Assembly: GCF_003149535.1 (NCBI RefSeq)
Contig: NZ_QGDB01000005.1
Span: 248,001-312,000 of the forward strand
Origin: Falsochrobactrum shanghaiense
GTDB taxonomy: Bacteria > Pseudomonadota > Alphaproteobacteria > Rhizobiales > Rhizobiaceae
Reading direction: 5' to 3'
DNA: 64,000 bases
Part shown: positions 35,642 through 45,793 of the stretch, piece after piece
How the letters are laid out: every line of letters starts with the position of its first letter
How positions within the stretch are numbered: the stretch's first letter is position 1
Program-made: the position numbers and the translations under genes
The notes under the pieces: generated by a model
Database searches by the model: none
What the model saw: the letters and a program-made list of their open reading frames with translations, nothing else
What the model was told of the DNA's origin: nothing

Positions 35642-37042
35642 TTAGTGGTCCAGAGCTTTTACAATGCTCTCCACCATCTTCTTGGCATCCGCAAAAAGCA
35701 TCATTGTGTTGTCGCGGAAGAAGAGCTCATTTTCGACACCGGCATAGCCTGAGCCCATGCCGCGCTTGATGAACAGAACCGTTCCGGCCTTGTCGACATC
35801 CAGAATAGGCATGCCGAAGATCGGCGATTGCGGATCGGTCTTCGCTGCCGGATTGGTCACGTCATTGGCACCGATCACGAAGGCGACATCTGCGGTGGCA
35901 AATTCCGAATTGATGTCTTCAAGCTCGAACACTTCATCATAAGGCACATTGGCCTCGGCCAGAAGCACGTTCATATGGCCCGGCATACGCCCGGCGACAG
36001 GATGGATCGCATATTTGACCTCCACGCCCTCCGCCTTGAGCTTGTCGGCCATTTCACGCAACGCATGCTGCGCCTGCGCCACCGCCATGCCATAGCCCGG
36101 TACGATAATGACTTTCGAGGCGTTCTTCATGATGAAGGCGGCATCGTCGGCAGAACCCTGTTTGACAGGGCGCTGCTCCACTTCGCCGCTTCCGGCAACG
36201 GCACTATCCCCGCCAAAGCCGCCGAGAATGACCGAAATGAACGACCGGTTCATGCCCTTGCACATGATGTAGGAAAGAATCGCACCCGACGATCCGACCA
36301 GCGCGCCAGTGATGATGAGCGCCAGATTTCCAAGCGTGAAGCCAATGCCCGCCGCAGCCCAGCCTGAATAGGAATTGAGCATGGACACGACGACCGGCAT
36401 ATCCGCACCACCGATCGGCACAATGATCAGCACGCCGAAGACGAGCGACAGCACGACAATCAGCCAGAACACGAAATGGCTTTCGGTATTGACCAGCACC
36501 ACCACCAGCAAGACGATGGCAATCGCCAGCGCCGCATTGATGATGTGACGTCCCGGCAGCATGATCGGCTTGCCGGACATGCGGCCATCAAGCTTGAGAA
36601 ACGCGATAATCGAGCCGGTAAAGGTGATCGCACCGATGGCGACGCCGAGCGACATTTCGATCAGTGCCTGCGCGTGAATCTGCCCGACTTCGCCAATGTC
36701 GAAGGAATGCGGCGAATAGATTGCCGCGGCTGCAACCAGAACCGCCGCAAGGCCGATCAGCGAGTGAAAGGCTGCAACAAGCTGTGGCATCGCGGTCATG
36801 GCGATGCGGCGTGCGATGACGGCGCCGATAGTGCCGCCAATGGCAATACCGATGACGATCAGCGCCAGACCGCCAAAACTCGGACGCGCCAGCAGAAGCG
36901 TCGTGATGATGGCGATGGCCATGCCGACCATGCCGAACATATTGCCCTGACGGCTTGTGGTCGGATGCGACAGTCCGCGCAGCGCCAGAATGAACAGCAC
37001 GCCGGAAATCAGATAGAGGAAGGCTGCAACATTAATGCTCAT
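35642..37042 (-). CDS. pntB: Proton-translocating NAD(P) transhydrogenase, beta subunit
   Basis: 466 residues: about nine membrane helices (residues 1-265; domain IIb), then the NADP-binding domain III with VIIVPGYGMAVAQAQHAL (GYGMA), YAIHPVAGRMPGHMNVLLAEA and FVIGANDVTNPAA. It couples hydride transfer from NADH to NADP+ with proton uptake. It is the last gene of a three-gene operon (pntAA-pntAB-pntB) with a gap of 12 nt to pntAB. Confidence 0.95.
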   Translation of the reverse strand: MSINVAAFLYLISGVLFILALRGLSHPTTSRQGNMFGMVGMAIAIITTLLLARPSFGGLALIVIGIAIGGTIGAVIARRIAMTAMPQLVAAFHSLIGLAAVLVAAAAIYSPHSFDIGEVGQIHAQALIEMSLGVAIGAITFTGSIIAFLKLDGRMSGKPIMLPGRHIINAALAIAIVLLVVVLVNTESHFVFWLIVVLSLVFGVLIIVPIGGADMPVVVSMLNSYSGWAAAGIGFTLGNLALIITGALVGSSGAILSYIMCKGMNRSFISVILGGFGGDSAVAGSGEVEQRPVKQGSADDAAFIMKNASKVIIVPGYGMAVAQAQHALREMADKLKAEGVEVKYAIHPVAGRMPGHMNVLLAEANVPYDEVFELEDINSEFATADVAFVIGANDVTNPAAKTDPQSPIFGMPILDVDKAGTVLFIKRGMGSGYAGVENELFFRDNTMMLFADAKKMVESIVKALDH

Positions 37043-37054
37043 GATGGTTCAGCC

Positions 37055-37474
37055 TCACTTTTCTTTTTTCTTGTACATGGCGAGCATGCGCTGGGTGACG
37101 AGAAAGCCACCAAAAATATTGACGCTCGCCAGAATGAGCGCGATGAAACCGAAGCTGGTTGCCCAGCCGCTCAGCGACAGGCCGACGGCCAGCAACGCGC
37201 CGACGACGATGACGGATGAAATGGCATTGGTAACGGCCATGAGCGGCGTGTGGAGCGCGGGCGTCACCGACCAGACCACATAATATCCGACAAAGATCGC
37301 CAGAATGAAGATGGCAAAGCGGAAGACGAATGGATCGACCGCGCCGCCAGTCGCGGCATGAGCCGCCGCAGCGGCAGCATCGCCAAGACCGCCCGCGTTT
37401 TCAGCAGCCTGTTTTACGGCGTCCGCCGCCTGATTGAGGCTCTCAAGAGCTTTTTCGAGTGCTGTGTCGGCCAT
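37055..37474 (-). CDS. pntAB: NAD(P) transhydrogenase, alpha-2 subunit
   Basis: 139 residues. About 45 N-terminal residues are Ala-rich and amphipathic ([24 protein letters not shown]), followed by three to four membrane helices ([41 protein letters not shown]) that form domain IIa. Proteins of this split type occur in Rhodospirillum and Rhizobiales; E. coli fuses them with the alpha-1 subunit. The start codon overlaps the pntAA stop by one base (TAATG). Confidence 0.92.
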   Translation of the reverse strand: MADTALEKALESLNQAADAVKQAAENAGGLGDAAAAAAHAATGGAVDPFVFRFAIFILAIFVGYYVVWSVTPALHTPLMAVTNAISSVIVVGALLAVGLSLSGWATSFGFIALILASVNIFGGFLVTQRMLAMYKKKEK

Positions 37475-38748
37475 TATGCCTCTCCTCCGTCAGCGGACGT
37501 CTTGGGCGCAGTTTTGGGAGCTTTCGCGGGTGCTTTCGCCGCTGGCTTGCGTGCGGTCTTTGGCTTTGCAGCCGGTTTTTCAGCCTTGGCCTCCGCTCCG
37601 CCAGCAGCGTCCAGCGCAACCTTTTCAAAAGCCGGATGGACAATCTTGCCCTGATGGGTGAGCAGCGTCGCCTTTACCAGTTCCTCTTCCGGGTCGAAGC
37701 CAAAGCTCTTCGTTTCCTTGTCGACCAGTGTTTCGAGGAAGGCGAACAGATTGCGCGCATAAAGCTGCGATGCCGTTGCGGCGATTCGGCCCGGCACATT
37801 GAGATGGCCGACGATCTTCACTCCGCCAATATCGGCGACCTCACCGGCGACAGCCCCTTCGACATTGCCGCCGCGCTCGACCGCAAGATCGACCAGAACC
37901 GAACCCGGACGCATGGCCGCAACCATTTCCCTGGTCACGAGGCGCGGCGCAGGACGCCCCGGAATAAGGGCTGTGGTGATGACAATATCCTGCTTGGCGA
38001 TATGATCGGCCACCAGCGCCGCCTGTTTGGCCTGATATTCCTTCGACATTTCCTTGGCGTAACCGCCTGATGTTTCCGCAGCCTTGAATTCCTCGTCTTC
38101 GACCGCGATGAATTTTGCGCCAAGCGAAGCAACCTGTTCCTTTGCAGCAGGCCGCACATCGGTTGCAGTCACGACCGCGCCAAGGCGGCGCGCTGTCGCG
38201 ATTGCCTGAAGCCCGGCAACGCCGGCTCCCATGACAAAGACCCTTGCTGCTGGCACGGTGCCTGCCGCCGTCATCATCATCGGCAGCGCGCGATCATATT
38301 CTTCCGCAGCATCGATAACGGCCTGATAACCGGCGAGATTGGCCTGCGACGATAAAACATCCATCACCTGCGCGCGCGTGATTCGCGGCATGAATTCCAT
38401 GGTGAAGGCCGATATTCCCGCCTTGGCGAGAGCCGCTACGGCACCGTCATGCCCGTGGGGATCAAGCATGGCGAATAGTGCCGAACCGGATTTGTAGTTT
38501 TTGAGTTCCGCATCGGTGGGGCGGCGAACTTTCAGCACGATGTCGGCCGATTTGGCATCGGCTGCCGTGCCTATACGCGCTCCGGCTGCTGAAAACTCGG
38601 CATCGATGATGCGCGATTTTTCACCAGCGCTTTTTTCCACCACGACATCAAAACCCAGAGCGATGAATTTCTTCACCGTCTCTGCTGATGCCGCAACGCG
38701 GGTCTCGCTGGGATCACTCTCTTTAGGAATGAATATAGTCTGGGCCAA
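37474..38748 (-). CDS. pntAA: NAD(P) transhydrogenase, alpha-1 subunit
   Basis: 424 residues. Domain I binds NAD(H): the start [10 protein letters not shown] matches the family, with [36 protein letters not shown] (Rossmann GAGVAG) and [13 protein letters not shown] start at TTG 38748 (AAAGGGAAAC upstream); the frame runs on to TTG 38811 without conserved sequence. The last 45 residues are a Lys/Ala/Pro-rich tail ([13 protein letters not shown]) not needed for domain I in the family. It is first in the operon; NADPH supply is the expected role. Confidence 0.92.
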   Translation of the reverse strand: MAQTIFIPKESDPSETRVAASAETVKKFIALGFDVVVEKSAGEKSRIIDAEFSAAGARIGTAADAKSADIVLKVRRPTDAELKNYKSGSALFAMLDPHGHDGAVAALAKAGISAFTMEFMPRITRAQVMDVLSSQANLAGYQAVIDAAEEYDRALPMMMTAAGTVPAARVFVMGAGVAGLQAIATARRLGAVVTATDVRPAAKEQVASLGAKFIAVEDEEFKAAETSGGYAKEMSKEYQAKQAALVADHIAKQDIVITTALIPGRPAPRLVTREMVAAMRPGSVLVDLAVERGGNVEGAVAGEVADIGGVKIVGHLNVPGRIAATASQLYARNLFAFLETLVDKETKSFGFDPEEELVKATLLTHQGKIVHPAFEKVALDAAGGAEAKAEKPAAKPKTARKPAAKAPAKAPKTAPKTSADGGEA

Positions 38749-38929
38749 CTGGTTTCCCTTTCGTGGCTTGCTCCACCCATGCGGGCGGGTACAATTCAGG
38801 ATCTCCCCCAAGAGACCCGATTAAAATTTCATATAAATGTCACGCACAAAGCCCCGGCATGATGCGGCAACACCCGCACCCATACCAAGGCATTCCATCA
38901 AATCTTACGGAGTATTTCTGACCAGGCCC

Positions 38930-39151
38930 TTAAAGAACGAACCAGGCAGCAACGCAGACAAGAATGAAGACAATAGTGGCGGAGAAAAACCCGCCTACAA
39001 AAAAGCCGAACGCCATGGCAATCATAAGCGCAGCAAGCGCTATCGTGGACCATTTGATCACTATGCTGAAACCGGCATAGGTTTTTTCGTGCTCGGCATA
39101 ATCCATGGAAGCGCCAAGTTCAGCCGGAGCCGTAGTGTGATGTTCTGCCAT
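38930..39151 (-). CDS. aa3-type cytochrome c oxidase subunit IV
   Basis: 73 residues. A polar start (MAEHHTTAPAELG), the family motif MDYAEHEKTYAGFSIVIKWST, then one to two hydrophobic helices. This is the alphaproteobacterial aa3 oxidase subunit IV (COX4_pro_2), a small peripheral membrane subunit whose role is not essential in Paracoccus. Start ATG 39151 with GGTGGAACT upstream rather than ATG 39166. It is isolated from the catalytic cytochrome oxidase genes, which are not in this window. Confidence 0.85.
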   Translation of the reverse strand: MAEHHTTAPAELGASMDYAEHEKTYAGFSIVIKWSTIALAALMIAMAFGFFVGGFFSATIVFILVCVAAWFVL

Positions 39152-39294
39152 TTTAGTTCCACCCATTCAGATCTTTTCCATATTCTTAGACAAAAGATCT
39201 TCAACCTTCAATGCGCAAGCGCTCCAGTCCGGCCATTACTGTCCGGCTCTTTGTCGCAGCCCCCCAATCCCGATCAGGCTCCCGCTTTCGTGCT

Positions 39295-40041
39295 CTAAAC
39301 GCCAAGTCCTGTATATTTTGCCGTGGGCAGGATCGTCAGCGGGGCCGCACCCTTGTCGATACCACCAAACATTGCTCGCCGCTCATGAGGCTGCGATTTG
39401 AAGAAGGGGAAGCGAATCGCCACCGCATCGCGAATATTGCGAATTGGTGCCGCCCCCAGGCCGACCCGGATGCCGTAACCTTCATGCTCACGCGCTTCCG
39501 CAATGACATTCGTGCCGAAAATACGCTTATAGAACGCCATATGTTCGGGTTTGACTGAAGCAAGACATTGATCCGCCTCGAAATATTCCGACGCCATGGC
39601 CGCAATGCGCAACGTTATATATGGCGTGGCCGGATATTCGCGCAGAAGTTCAGGATCGGCGGCAAAGCGCGTTGGATCAATGAAGCTCATGCCGCTATTG
39701 AGCAATGGATCAAGAATATCGGGAAACAGCGCATGGCTCGTTCCCCGCCGATGATCGGGCGTGATGTAATGGATGCGCAGCGTGCTCACCAATTGCCCGT
39801 CTATATAGATGCCATAGACGAATGCATGACTGTCACGGTCAATATCATCAATAATGAGCGGCACTTCCGCTTCATGCATGACATTGCGGGTCCGATAGGA
39901 ACGATAGCGCAACTGGCCGATCGCTTCGAGATCCTCCATATGCACGACGCGGCGATATTCCACCCGATCCAGAAACTGCAACAGCTGTCGCGCAAAATTG
40001 GATAATGGCGGCCTCTCATCCGAGACAACTTCATCATTCAT
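39295..40041 (-). CDS. N-acyl amino acid synthase-like (FeeM/GNAT-related) protein
   Basis: 248 residues. The region from QLRYRSYRTRNVM through IIDDIDRDSHAFVYGIYIDGQLVSTLRIHYI and MSFIDPTRFAADPELL to YITLRIAAMASEYFEADQCLASVKPEHMAFYKRIFG fits FeeM-type enzymes, relatives of acyl-homoserine-lactone synthases that join an acyl chain to an amino acid. Such proteins make long-chain N-acyl amino acids (possible signals or surface lipids). No luxR-like partner or acyl carrier gene is next to it. The exact product is unknown. Confidence 0.7.
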   Translation of the reverse strand: MNDEVVSDERPPLSNFARQLLQFLDRVEYRRVVHMEDLEAIGQLRYRSYRTRNVMHEAEVPLIIDDIDRDSHAFVYGIYIDGQLVSTLRIHYITPDHRRGTSHALFPDILDPLLNSGMSFIDPTRFAADPELLREYPATPYITLRIAAMASEYFEADQCLASVKPEHMAFYKRIFGTNVIAEAREHEGYGIRVGLGAAPIRNIRDAVAIRFPFFKSQPHERRAMFGGIDKGAAPLTILPTAKYTGLGV

Positions 40042-40392
40042 TCAATCAATATCCGCACCGGTCAAATCAGCGCGCAGAATAAGGGCCTTTATGGGTGTGT
40101 AAAGATATAAGTTTGCAATTTACCGGCTTACCGGCCCTGCGGCCTGCCCCCACATGCCGCAAACGCAGGAAGCTTTATTTAACTTTATGTTTTAGCTGTA
40201 TAATTCTGCCAAAAAACGCGCCGGAAACTGTTGGCACTTTGCACAGATAAATTGTCGCCTGCTAAAATGAGGTGAAGATCATCCTCAGGCACAGGTAATC
40301 CAGCACCGAAAATTCAGCGCGCCGAAAGCTGACACTGATTCCTTTCCTCCCGGAAAGCGGCATTTGTTGAATATTGGCCCGATATTATATGG
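40042..40392. other. Gap between the FeeM-like and GGDEF-EAL genes
   Basis: 351 bp, partly AT-rich (40170-40270). No gene or named RNA is recognised. A GGGAGGAAAGGA motif on the minus strand near 40345 precedes only a short frame. Confidence 0.5.
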
Positions 40393-42669
40393 CTATGGAT
40401 GGGCATGAGCACGGGCGGCGGGAGAGCCAATCTGCTCCACCGGCATGGGTTTGCCCAACAGGAACCCCTGCACCAGATCGGCCCCTGCCGCGACCCGGAT
40501 AAGAGCCAGCTGTTCTTCTGTCTCCACCCCTTCCACAGTAACGCCCAGCCCCAGTTCATGCGAGAGCTGCGTAACGCCGCGCAGCAGCATGAGTGATCGA
40601 CGATCTCTGGTAATGTCCTGCACGAAGGAACGGTCTATCTTGATTTTGGTCAAAGGCAGGCTGTTGAGATAGCTCAGGCTGGAATAACCCGTACCGAAAT
40701 CATCCAGCGCAATGTTGATTCCCGCGCTCTTGAGCCGTTCCAGCACGAGCGACGTCTGGTAATGGTCGGAGATGATGGCGCTTTCGGTCACTTCCACTTC
40801 GAGCCGCCGTGGCTGCAATCCCGATTTCTGAAGCGCATTGGCGATGTCGTGCACAATATCGCTGTTTTTCAGATCGATTGCGGAAAGATTGACGGAAACG
40901 CCGATCCGGTCACCCCATGAGTTACAATCCTTGCATGCCCGTTCCAGTACGAAGCGGGTGATCTGGGAGATGACTCCCATTTCTTCGGCCAGCGGAATGA
41001 ACTCAGCCGGTGAAATCCAGCCAAGCTCGGAATGCTCCCATCGCGCCAGCGCTTCATATGCGATGACCCGAAGCGATTGCGCGCTCACGATCGGCTGGTA
41101 AACGACCTTGATTTCCCCATCATCGATAGCCTTTCGCAAATCGGATTTCAGTCTTTGGCGGCTGCGATATTTCGTTTCCATCGCGCTTGCAAAGATCGCC
41201 CACTGGGTTCCTTCAACGCTCTTGGCTTCATAAAGCGCCAGATCCGCATTCATATGCATGGCGCCAATATCGCATTTATCAATGGTCTCGACTGCGACAC
41301 CGGCGCTGATGTCGATATGAACCTGGTCGCCATTGACCTCATAAGCCCCGGTGGCGACAGAAATGATCTGTTCAAGCATCGGCTCTACTTCATCGATGCT
41401 ATGCAGGTTGAAGGCAAAAGCGACAAACTCGTCGCCTCCGAAACGAGAAACAATATAGCGTCGCGGATCGAGCGAATTCAAACGCTTGGCGAAAGTCTGC
41501 AACAGGGCATCGCCGACATTATGGCCCAGCGTATCATTGACGTGCTTGAAATGATTGATGTCGATGACGATCAGGGCCGCCAGCGTCTCCGATTGCTGAT
41601 GGATTCGGATCGAGCGAACCATGGTTTCGAAATAATTTCGATTTGGCAGCCCCGTCAAACCGTCGAAGCGCGCCATATGCTGGATACGGGCCTCTGCCTC
41701 GACCCGCTGAGTCACGTCTTCGAACATCACAACCGCGCCCGACTCGGCAGTCCGGTTGCCGATACATTCGATATAGCGGTCATCACCGAGCTGAAAAATA
41801 TCGCGCGCCTTGTCTCCGTTCAGCAGATCCTGCATTCGCGCACGGATATTATTGAGATCATTATGCGGAAACACGCCGTTCCTGACACAATAGCGCAGCA
41901 GGACTTCCAGCCTGCGACCTCTTAGTCGCGTATTCTCATCTGCATTCAGCAGCGTCCTTACCTTGTTGTTGACGACAGCGATGCGCTGTTCGGCGTCGAA
42001 CATCAGCAGGCCCTGCGGCATATTGTTGAGCGCCGCATCGAACCGGCCCGCGACCACCGAGAGCCGCCGCTCACCCATCACCGCCGCAAACAGAAAATCC
42101 CGCAGGCCATTGGCCATCTGGATATTCGACAGGAAATAGGGAACGATCAGCAGGCCGATAACGATGTGAAACGGCGTTCCAGCCAGAAGAAGCCCTGCCA
42201 GCACGGGGATAAATGTGCAGCATGACATCAGCACAACCGCTTTGGCCGACGCATAATTGCGACCGACAATCGAAACGACCGATGCGAGCAGAATGGTCAG
42301 GCTTACAAGTTCGGCGAAGGAATCGCGCAGCACATAGATTGAGAAAAAACACAGCAGTCCGAGCGCGGCGCAGACGCCGGAGGCACCGATAAGATAGCGT
42401 ATTTCCCATCTGTCCAGTTGCGCATGCGACAGCGACCCGTATTTTACCTGGTCGAAGCGGTACATGTCATAAAAACGGCCCAGCGCAAGAGCGATGAAGC
42501 CTGCGGCGAAGACCAGAAAACGCGCATCGGCTGTCTTTGCATAGATGACGACGCAAGCGACGACATGTGCCAGCAAGCCAAACCATAATGTGGTGCGATT
42601 GCCGTAAAGCGCACGCAAGAATGATAGCCGCACATCTGCGGGCATCTCTGGTTTAAGGCCTCGCCACAT
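40393..42669 (-). CDS. Membrane GGDEF-EAL c-di-GMP enzyme
   Basis: 758 residues. An N-terminal membrane part with five to six helices (residues about 25-190) is followed by a PAS-like segment (about 205-320, FDAALNNMPQGLLMFDAEQRIAVVNN), a GGDEF domain (about 330-490, intact RFGGDEFVAF) and an EAL domain (about 505-745, intact YEALARW, with DDFGTGYSSL and EGVETEEQ). Both catalytic signatures are kept, so it could be diguanylate cyclase, phosphodiesterase or both. It probably responds to a signal at the membrane or the PAS domain. ATG 42669 is chosen; the frame extends to TTG 42747. Confidence 0.9.
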   Translation of the reverse strand: MWRGLKPEMPADVRLSFLRALYGNRTTLWFGLLAHVVACVVIYAKTADARFLVFAAGFIALALGRFYDMYRFDQVKYGSLSHAQLDRWEIRYLIGASGVCAALGLLCFFSIYVLRDSFAELVSLTILLASVVSIVGRNYASAKAVVLMSCCTFIPVLAGLLLAGTPFHIVIGLLIVPYFLSNIQMANGLRDFLFAAVMGERRLSVVAGRFDAALNNMPQGLLMFDAEQRIAVVNNKVRTLLNADENTRLRGRRLEVLLRYCVRNGVFPHNDLNNIRARMQDLLNGDKARDIFQLGDDRYIECIGNRTAESGAVVMFEDVTQRVEAEARIQHMARFDGLTGLPNRNYFETMVRSIRIHQQSETLAALIVIDINHFKHVNDTLGHNVGDALLQTFAKRLNSLDPRRYIVSRFGGDEFVAFAFNLHSIDEVEPMLEQIISVATGAYEVNGDQVHIDISAGVAVETIDKCDIGAMHMNADLALYEAKSVEGTQWAIFASAMETKYRSRQRLKSDLRKAIDDGEIKVVYQPIVSAQSLRVIAYEALARWEHSELGWISPAEFIPLAEEMGVISQITRFVLERACKDCNSWGDRIGVSVNLSAIDLKNSDIVHDIANALQKSGLQPRRLEVEVTESAIISDHYQTSLVLERLKSAGINIALDDFGTGYSSLSYLNSLPLTKIKIDRSFVQDITRDRRSLMLLRGVTQLSHELGLGVTVEGVETEEQLALIRVAAGADLVQGFLLGKPMPVEQIGSPAARAHAHP

Positions 42670-42980
42670 ATCGGTACTTGTACCCCTCTCTATGGGGGAT
42701 AATGCCACTAATGATTTAAAAATACCTTTCGCAAGATTAAACCACAAGCTGTTATATTGATCATCGCAAGATATATCGAACTCAATTTCAAGAGTTTATA
42801 ATTACCGGATCGCCCAAAGGAAATTATCGACATAAAGCCGCAAGACCGTCAGTGATGGATACTATGCTGATTTGCCGTTATAAAATATTGCAACATAGGG
42901 TTGTGCATTTGGCGGCAAAAAACGCAGCCACAAGACAGTCGAAAGATCATCCGCTTCCGTAGAACCGGCAGAGTATCCAT
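42670..42980. other. Gap upstream of the GGDEF-EAL gene
   Basis: 311 bp, AT-rich, holding the promoter region of the GGDEF-EAL gene and the 3' end region of the SDR gene. I see no gene or recognisable RNA in it. Confidence 0.5.
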
Positions 42981-43730
42981 TCACAGGCGGTGGCCGCCAT
43001 CGATCGTGATGACCGTTCCCGTCATATAGCGGCTCGCATCGGAAGCGAGCATGAGTATGGCGCCGTCCAGATCCTGCATTTCGCCGAGCCGCCGCATCGG
43101 ATTGGATCCCTTGATATATCCGCCAGCCGGCCCGCCAAGCTGGATTTCATTGATTCGGGTCGGAAACCAGCCCGGTGCGATCGCATTCACACGAATATTA
43201 TGCCCCGCCCATTCAAGGGCCAGCGCCTTCGTCATCTGCGCGATGCACGCCTTGGACATGGCATAGGCTGCAGTTCCCTTTTGCGGGCGATCGGCAAGAA
43301 TGCTGGTGGTGTTTACGATCGTTCCCGCCTGCCCCCGCTTGATCATGCGCCGCGCGACTTCCTGCGCGGTGAAGAAAGCGCCCGCGACATTCACGCTGAA
43401 AATATGCGCGAACATATCCGGCGTCGTTTCCAAAGCCCGCGCCATATGAGCGACGCCGGCATTATTGAATAGCGCAGTGATCGGCCCCATACGCTGTTCT
43501 GCCTCGTCGAAGGCCTGCACTATTTCTTCGGCTTTGGTGACATCGGCAATGATCTCCATCACCTCCCCGCCCGATGGACAAAGGCTGTCACTTTCATTGC
43601 TGCGCGAAATGGAGACGACATGCGCGCCCTGGCTTGCCAGCACGCGCACCATATGTAACCCCAATCCCGAAGATCCCCCCGTCACCGCAATGACCTTGCC
43701 AGCGACAGAGAAGAGCTGATCATCCGTCAT
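42981..43730 (-). CDS. Short-chain dehydrogenase/reductase
   Basis: 249 residues. The Rossmann cofactor motif GGSSGLGLHMV (TGxxxGxG type) is at residues 17-27, the catalytic Ser is in NTTSIL, and the YxxxK pair is in AYAMSKACIAQMTKAL. The C-terminal IDGGHRL is typical. The basic residue after the first strand (SISRSNE) suggests NADPH preference. It is divergent from the amidotransferase gene at 43985; the substrate is unknown. Confidence 0.88.
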   Translation of the reverse strand: MTDDQLFSVAGKVIAVTGGSSGLGLHMVRVLASQGAHVVSISRSNESDSLCPSGGEVMEIIADVTKAEEIVQAFDEAEQRMGPITALFNNAGVAHMARALETTPDMFAHIFSVNVAGAFFTAQEVARRMIKRGQAGTIVNTTSILADRPQKGTAAYAMSKACIAQMTKALALEWAGHNIRVNAIAPGWFPTRINEIQLGGPAGGYIKGSNPMRRLGEMQDLDGAILMLASDASRYMTGTVITIDGGHRL

Positions 43731-43984
43731 GAAACCTCCCGGCTGCGACCCTCATACAGCTTTACCGGACAGAATCACAATCTGGCGTCCGCAAACAATT
43801 CAAGATTGCGACAATACACAGATACTGTCGATAAGGGATAGGGCGGCTTTGAAAGCAAAGCGCGCTCGCAACCCCGCTATTATTTTTTCAGATTTGCCAT
43901 ACTACCGGGATGATACGTAAAATCGATTCCGATTTTCGAGCCGATGCGATAAAACAGCCATCATCCAACGGATCGAAGGCGTCA

Positions 43985-44749
43985 ATGTCGAACAAATCTC
44001 GCCCCCTTATCGCTGTTTCCACCGATGTGAAACCGTTTGAAAACTACATCTGGCATGCAGCACCCGAACAATATCTGGCCGCTGCCCTCGACGTGGCGCA
44101 AGTCATACCGCTGCTGGTGCCCGGCATGGGGGGCAAAATGGACCCGGAAACGATTCTGGGCGGCGTTGACGGCCTTCTCGTCACAGGATCGAAATCAAAC
44201 GTCAATCCGGCGCTTTACGGTGTGACGCCTGATGCAGCCTTTGAACCTTACGACGATGCGCGTGATGCAACGTCGATACCTCTGATCCGCGCGGCTGTTG
44301 ATAGGGGCGTGCCGGTTCTGGCCATCTGCCGCGGCATTCAGGAACTCAACGTCGCTTTGGGGGGCACGCTCGCTACCGAAATTCAGGAACTGGAAGGACG
44401 GCAGGATCATCGTGCGCCGCAATCCGAAAGCCAGGACGAGCGCTTCGGCCTCCAGCACAAGATCACGATTGCACCCGGCTCCTGTCTGGCTGAAATACTC
44501 CAGTCCGCCACCATTGATGTGAACTCCGTCCATCGTCAGGCCATTGACCGTCTGGCCCCCGGCCTTGCGGTCGAGGCCACCGCCGAAGACGGCACGATTG
44601 AGGCCGTTTCCGTCAGGAATGCCAAAGGCTTCGTCGTCGGCGTGCAATGGCATCCGGAATATTGGGTCCGCACGGATGCGCCCTCACGGATGATTTTCAA
44701 GGCCTTTGGCGAGGCGGTACGCGCGCACAAGGCCACGCGCACGGCCTGA
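43985..44749 (+). CDS. Class I glutamine amidotransferase-like gamma-glutamyl hydrolase (PuuD-type)
   Basis: 254 residues. The nucleophile Cys is in AICRGIQELN and the His/Glu pair in VQWHPEYW, so the full triad is present. It belongs to peptidase C26 (PuuD-like), which hydrolyses gamma-glutamyl-amine/GABA bonds. Start ATG 43985 with GAAGG upstream; the frame is open from 43910. It is convergent with the 2-hydroxyacid dehydrogenase gene. A polyamine catabolic role would fit the PuuR-like regulator elsewhere in the window, but that is only a guess. Confidence 0.85.
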   Translation: MSNKSRPLIAVSTDVKPFENYIWHAAPEQYLAAALDVAQVIPLLVPGMGGKMDPETILGGVDGLLVTGSKSNVNPALYGVTPDAAFEPYDDARDATSIPLIRAAVDRGVPVLAICRGIQELNVALGGTLATEIQELEGRQDHRAPQSESQDERFGLQHKITIAPGSCLAEILQSATIDVNSVHRQAIDRLAPGLAVEATAEDGTIEAVSVRNAKGFVVGVQWHPEYWVRTDAPSRMIFKAFGEAVRAHKATRTA

Positions 44750-44759
44750 CTGGCGCCCC

Positions 44760-45728
44760 CTACTTCGATGTGACGTGAGCCGTTTCCGGCACCGGCGTCA
44801 GCGCCTTGCCCGTGTCGAACCAGGAAATCAGGTTGTCGATGACGAGATCGGCCATGGCCTGACGCGTTTTATGCGAGGCCGATGCGATATGTGGCAGCAG
44901 GACCGTATTGGGCGCGTCCAGCAATGCCTGCGAGACATGCGGCTCATCGGCAAAAACGTCGAGGCCCGCAGCCGCTATGGTGCCGTTCTCAAGGGCTTCG
45001 GCCAGCGCCGTCTCATCCACCAGCGTGCCACGGCCGACATTGATGAGAACACCATCCGGGCCGAGCGCCTTGAGCACTTGCGCATTGACCGCATTTGCTG
45101 TTTCTGCACCGCCCGGCGCCACCAGAATAAGTGTGTCGACTGCTGCCGCGAGCTCAGGCAGGCTCGGATAATATTCATAGCTGACATCTGCAACCTTGCG
45201 GCGATTGTGATAGGCAATCGGCAGGCCGAAGGCTTCAATGCGGCGTGCGACTGCCTTGCCGATGCGGCCAAGACCGAAAATGCCGACTTTGCGGTCACGC
45301 AGCGACAGTTTTGAAAGCGGATAAGCCCCTTCTTTTGCCCATCGCCCTTCACGCAGATAAAGCTGAGACTGCGATAATTCGCGCACCGTATCGATCAGCA
45401 ATCCGATCGCGGTATCGGCGACCTCCTCGGTCAGCACGTCCGGCGTATTGGTGATCATGATATTATTTGCGCTTGCATGTTTCACATCGACCGCATCATA
45501 GCCCACACCGAAATTGCCCACGATTTCCAGATTGGGGAGTGCATCGATCAGACCGGCATTGACTTCCCACATGCTGGCGATGCCCTTTACATCCGCCGCC
45601 CAGCCCGCTTCGACCAGAGCAGCATCGCCGCGCTCTATGGTCCTGACCCTGAATTCGCGCGAAAGCCGCTGCAGGGCATAATCATTGAAACGACCAAGCA
45701 CCAGAATGGTAGCATCGCGTTGTGTCAT
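44760..45728 (-). CDS. D-isomer-specific 2-hydroxyacid dehydrogenase (glyoxylate/hydroxypyruvate reductase-like)
   Basis: 322 residues. NAD(P)-binding site GIFGLGRIGKAVARRI, then LINVGRGTLVDE and the catalytic His in LLPHIASASHKTR; Arg and Glu of the triad are in the expected spots. It reduces a 2-keto acid (glyoxylate or hydroxypyruvate are common). Start ATG 45728 with GAGGA upstream rather than ATG 45743. It is 65 nt downstream of the LacI-family regulator gene on the same strand, so it is likely in its regulon. Confidence 0.9.
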   Translation of the reverse strand: MTQRDATILVLGRFNDYALQRLSREFRVRTIERGDAALVEAGWAADVKGIASMWEVNAGLIDALPNLEIVGNFGVGYDAVDVKHASANNIMITNTPDVLTEEVADTAIGLLIDTVRELSQSQLYLREGRWAKEGAYPLSKLSLRDRKVGIFGLGRIGKAVARRIEAFGLPIAYHNRRKVADVSYEYYPSLPELAAAVDTLILVAPGGAETANAVNAQVLKALGPDGVLINVGRGTLVDETALAEALENGTIAAAGLDVFADEPHVSQALLDAPNTVLLPHIASASHKTRQAMADLVIDNLISWFDTGKALTPVPETAHVTSK

Positions 45729-45793
45729 GGCAGTTGTCCTCATTGCACCAGGTTTCGAAGAACGGGCCGAAACCTGGCTTCATCGGTGGGTAA

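Noticed and set aside
40300-40360. Minus-strand leader peptide after a GGGAGGAAAGGA motif
   Set aside because: Only about 16 codons from a GTG, no hydrophobic or regulatory pattern, no downstream gene to attenuate on that strand.
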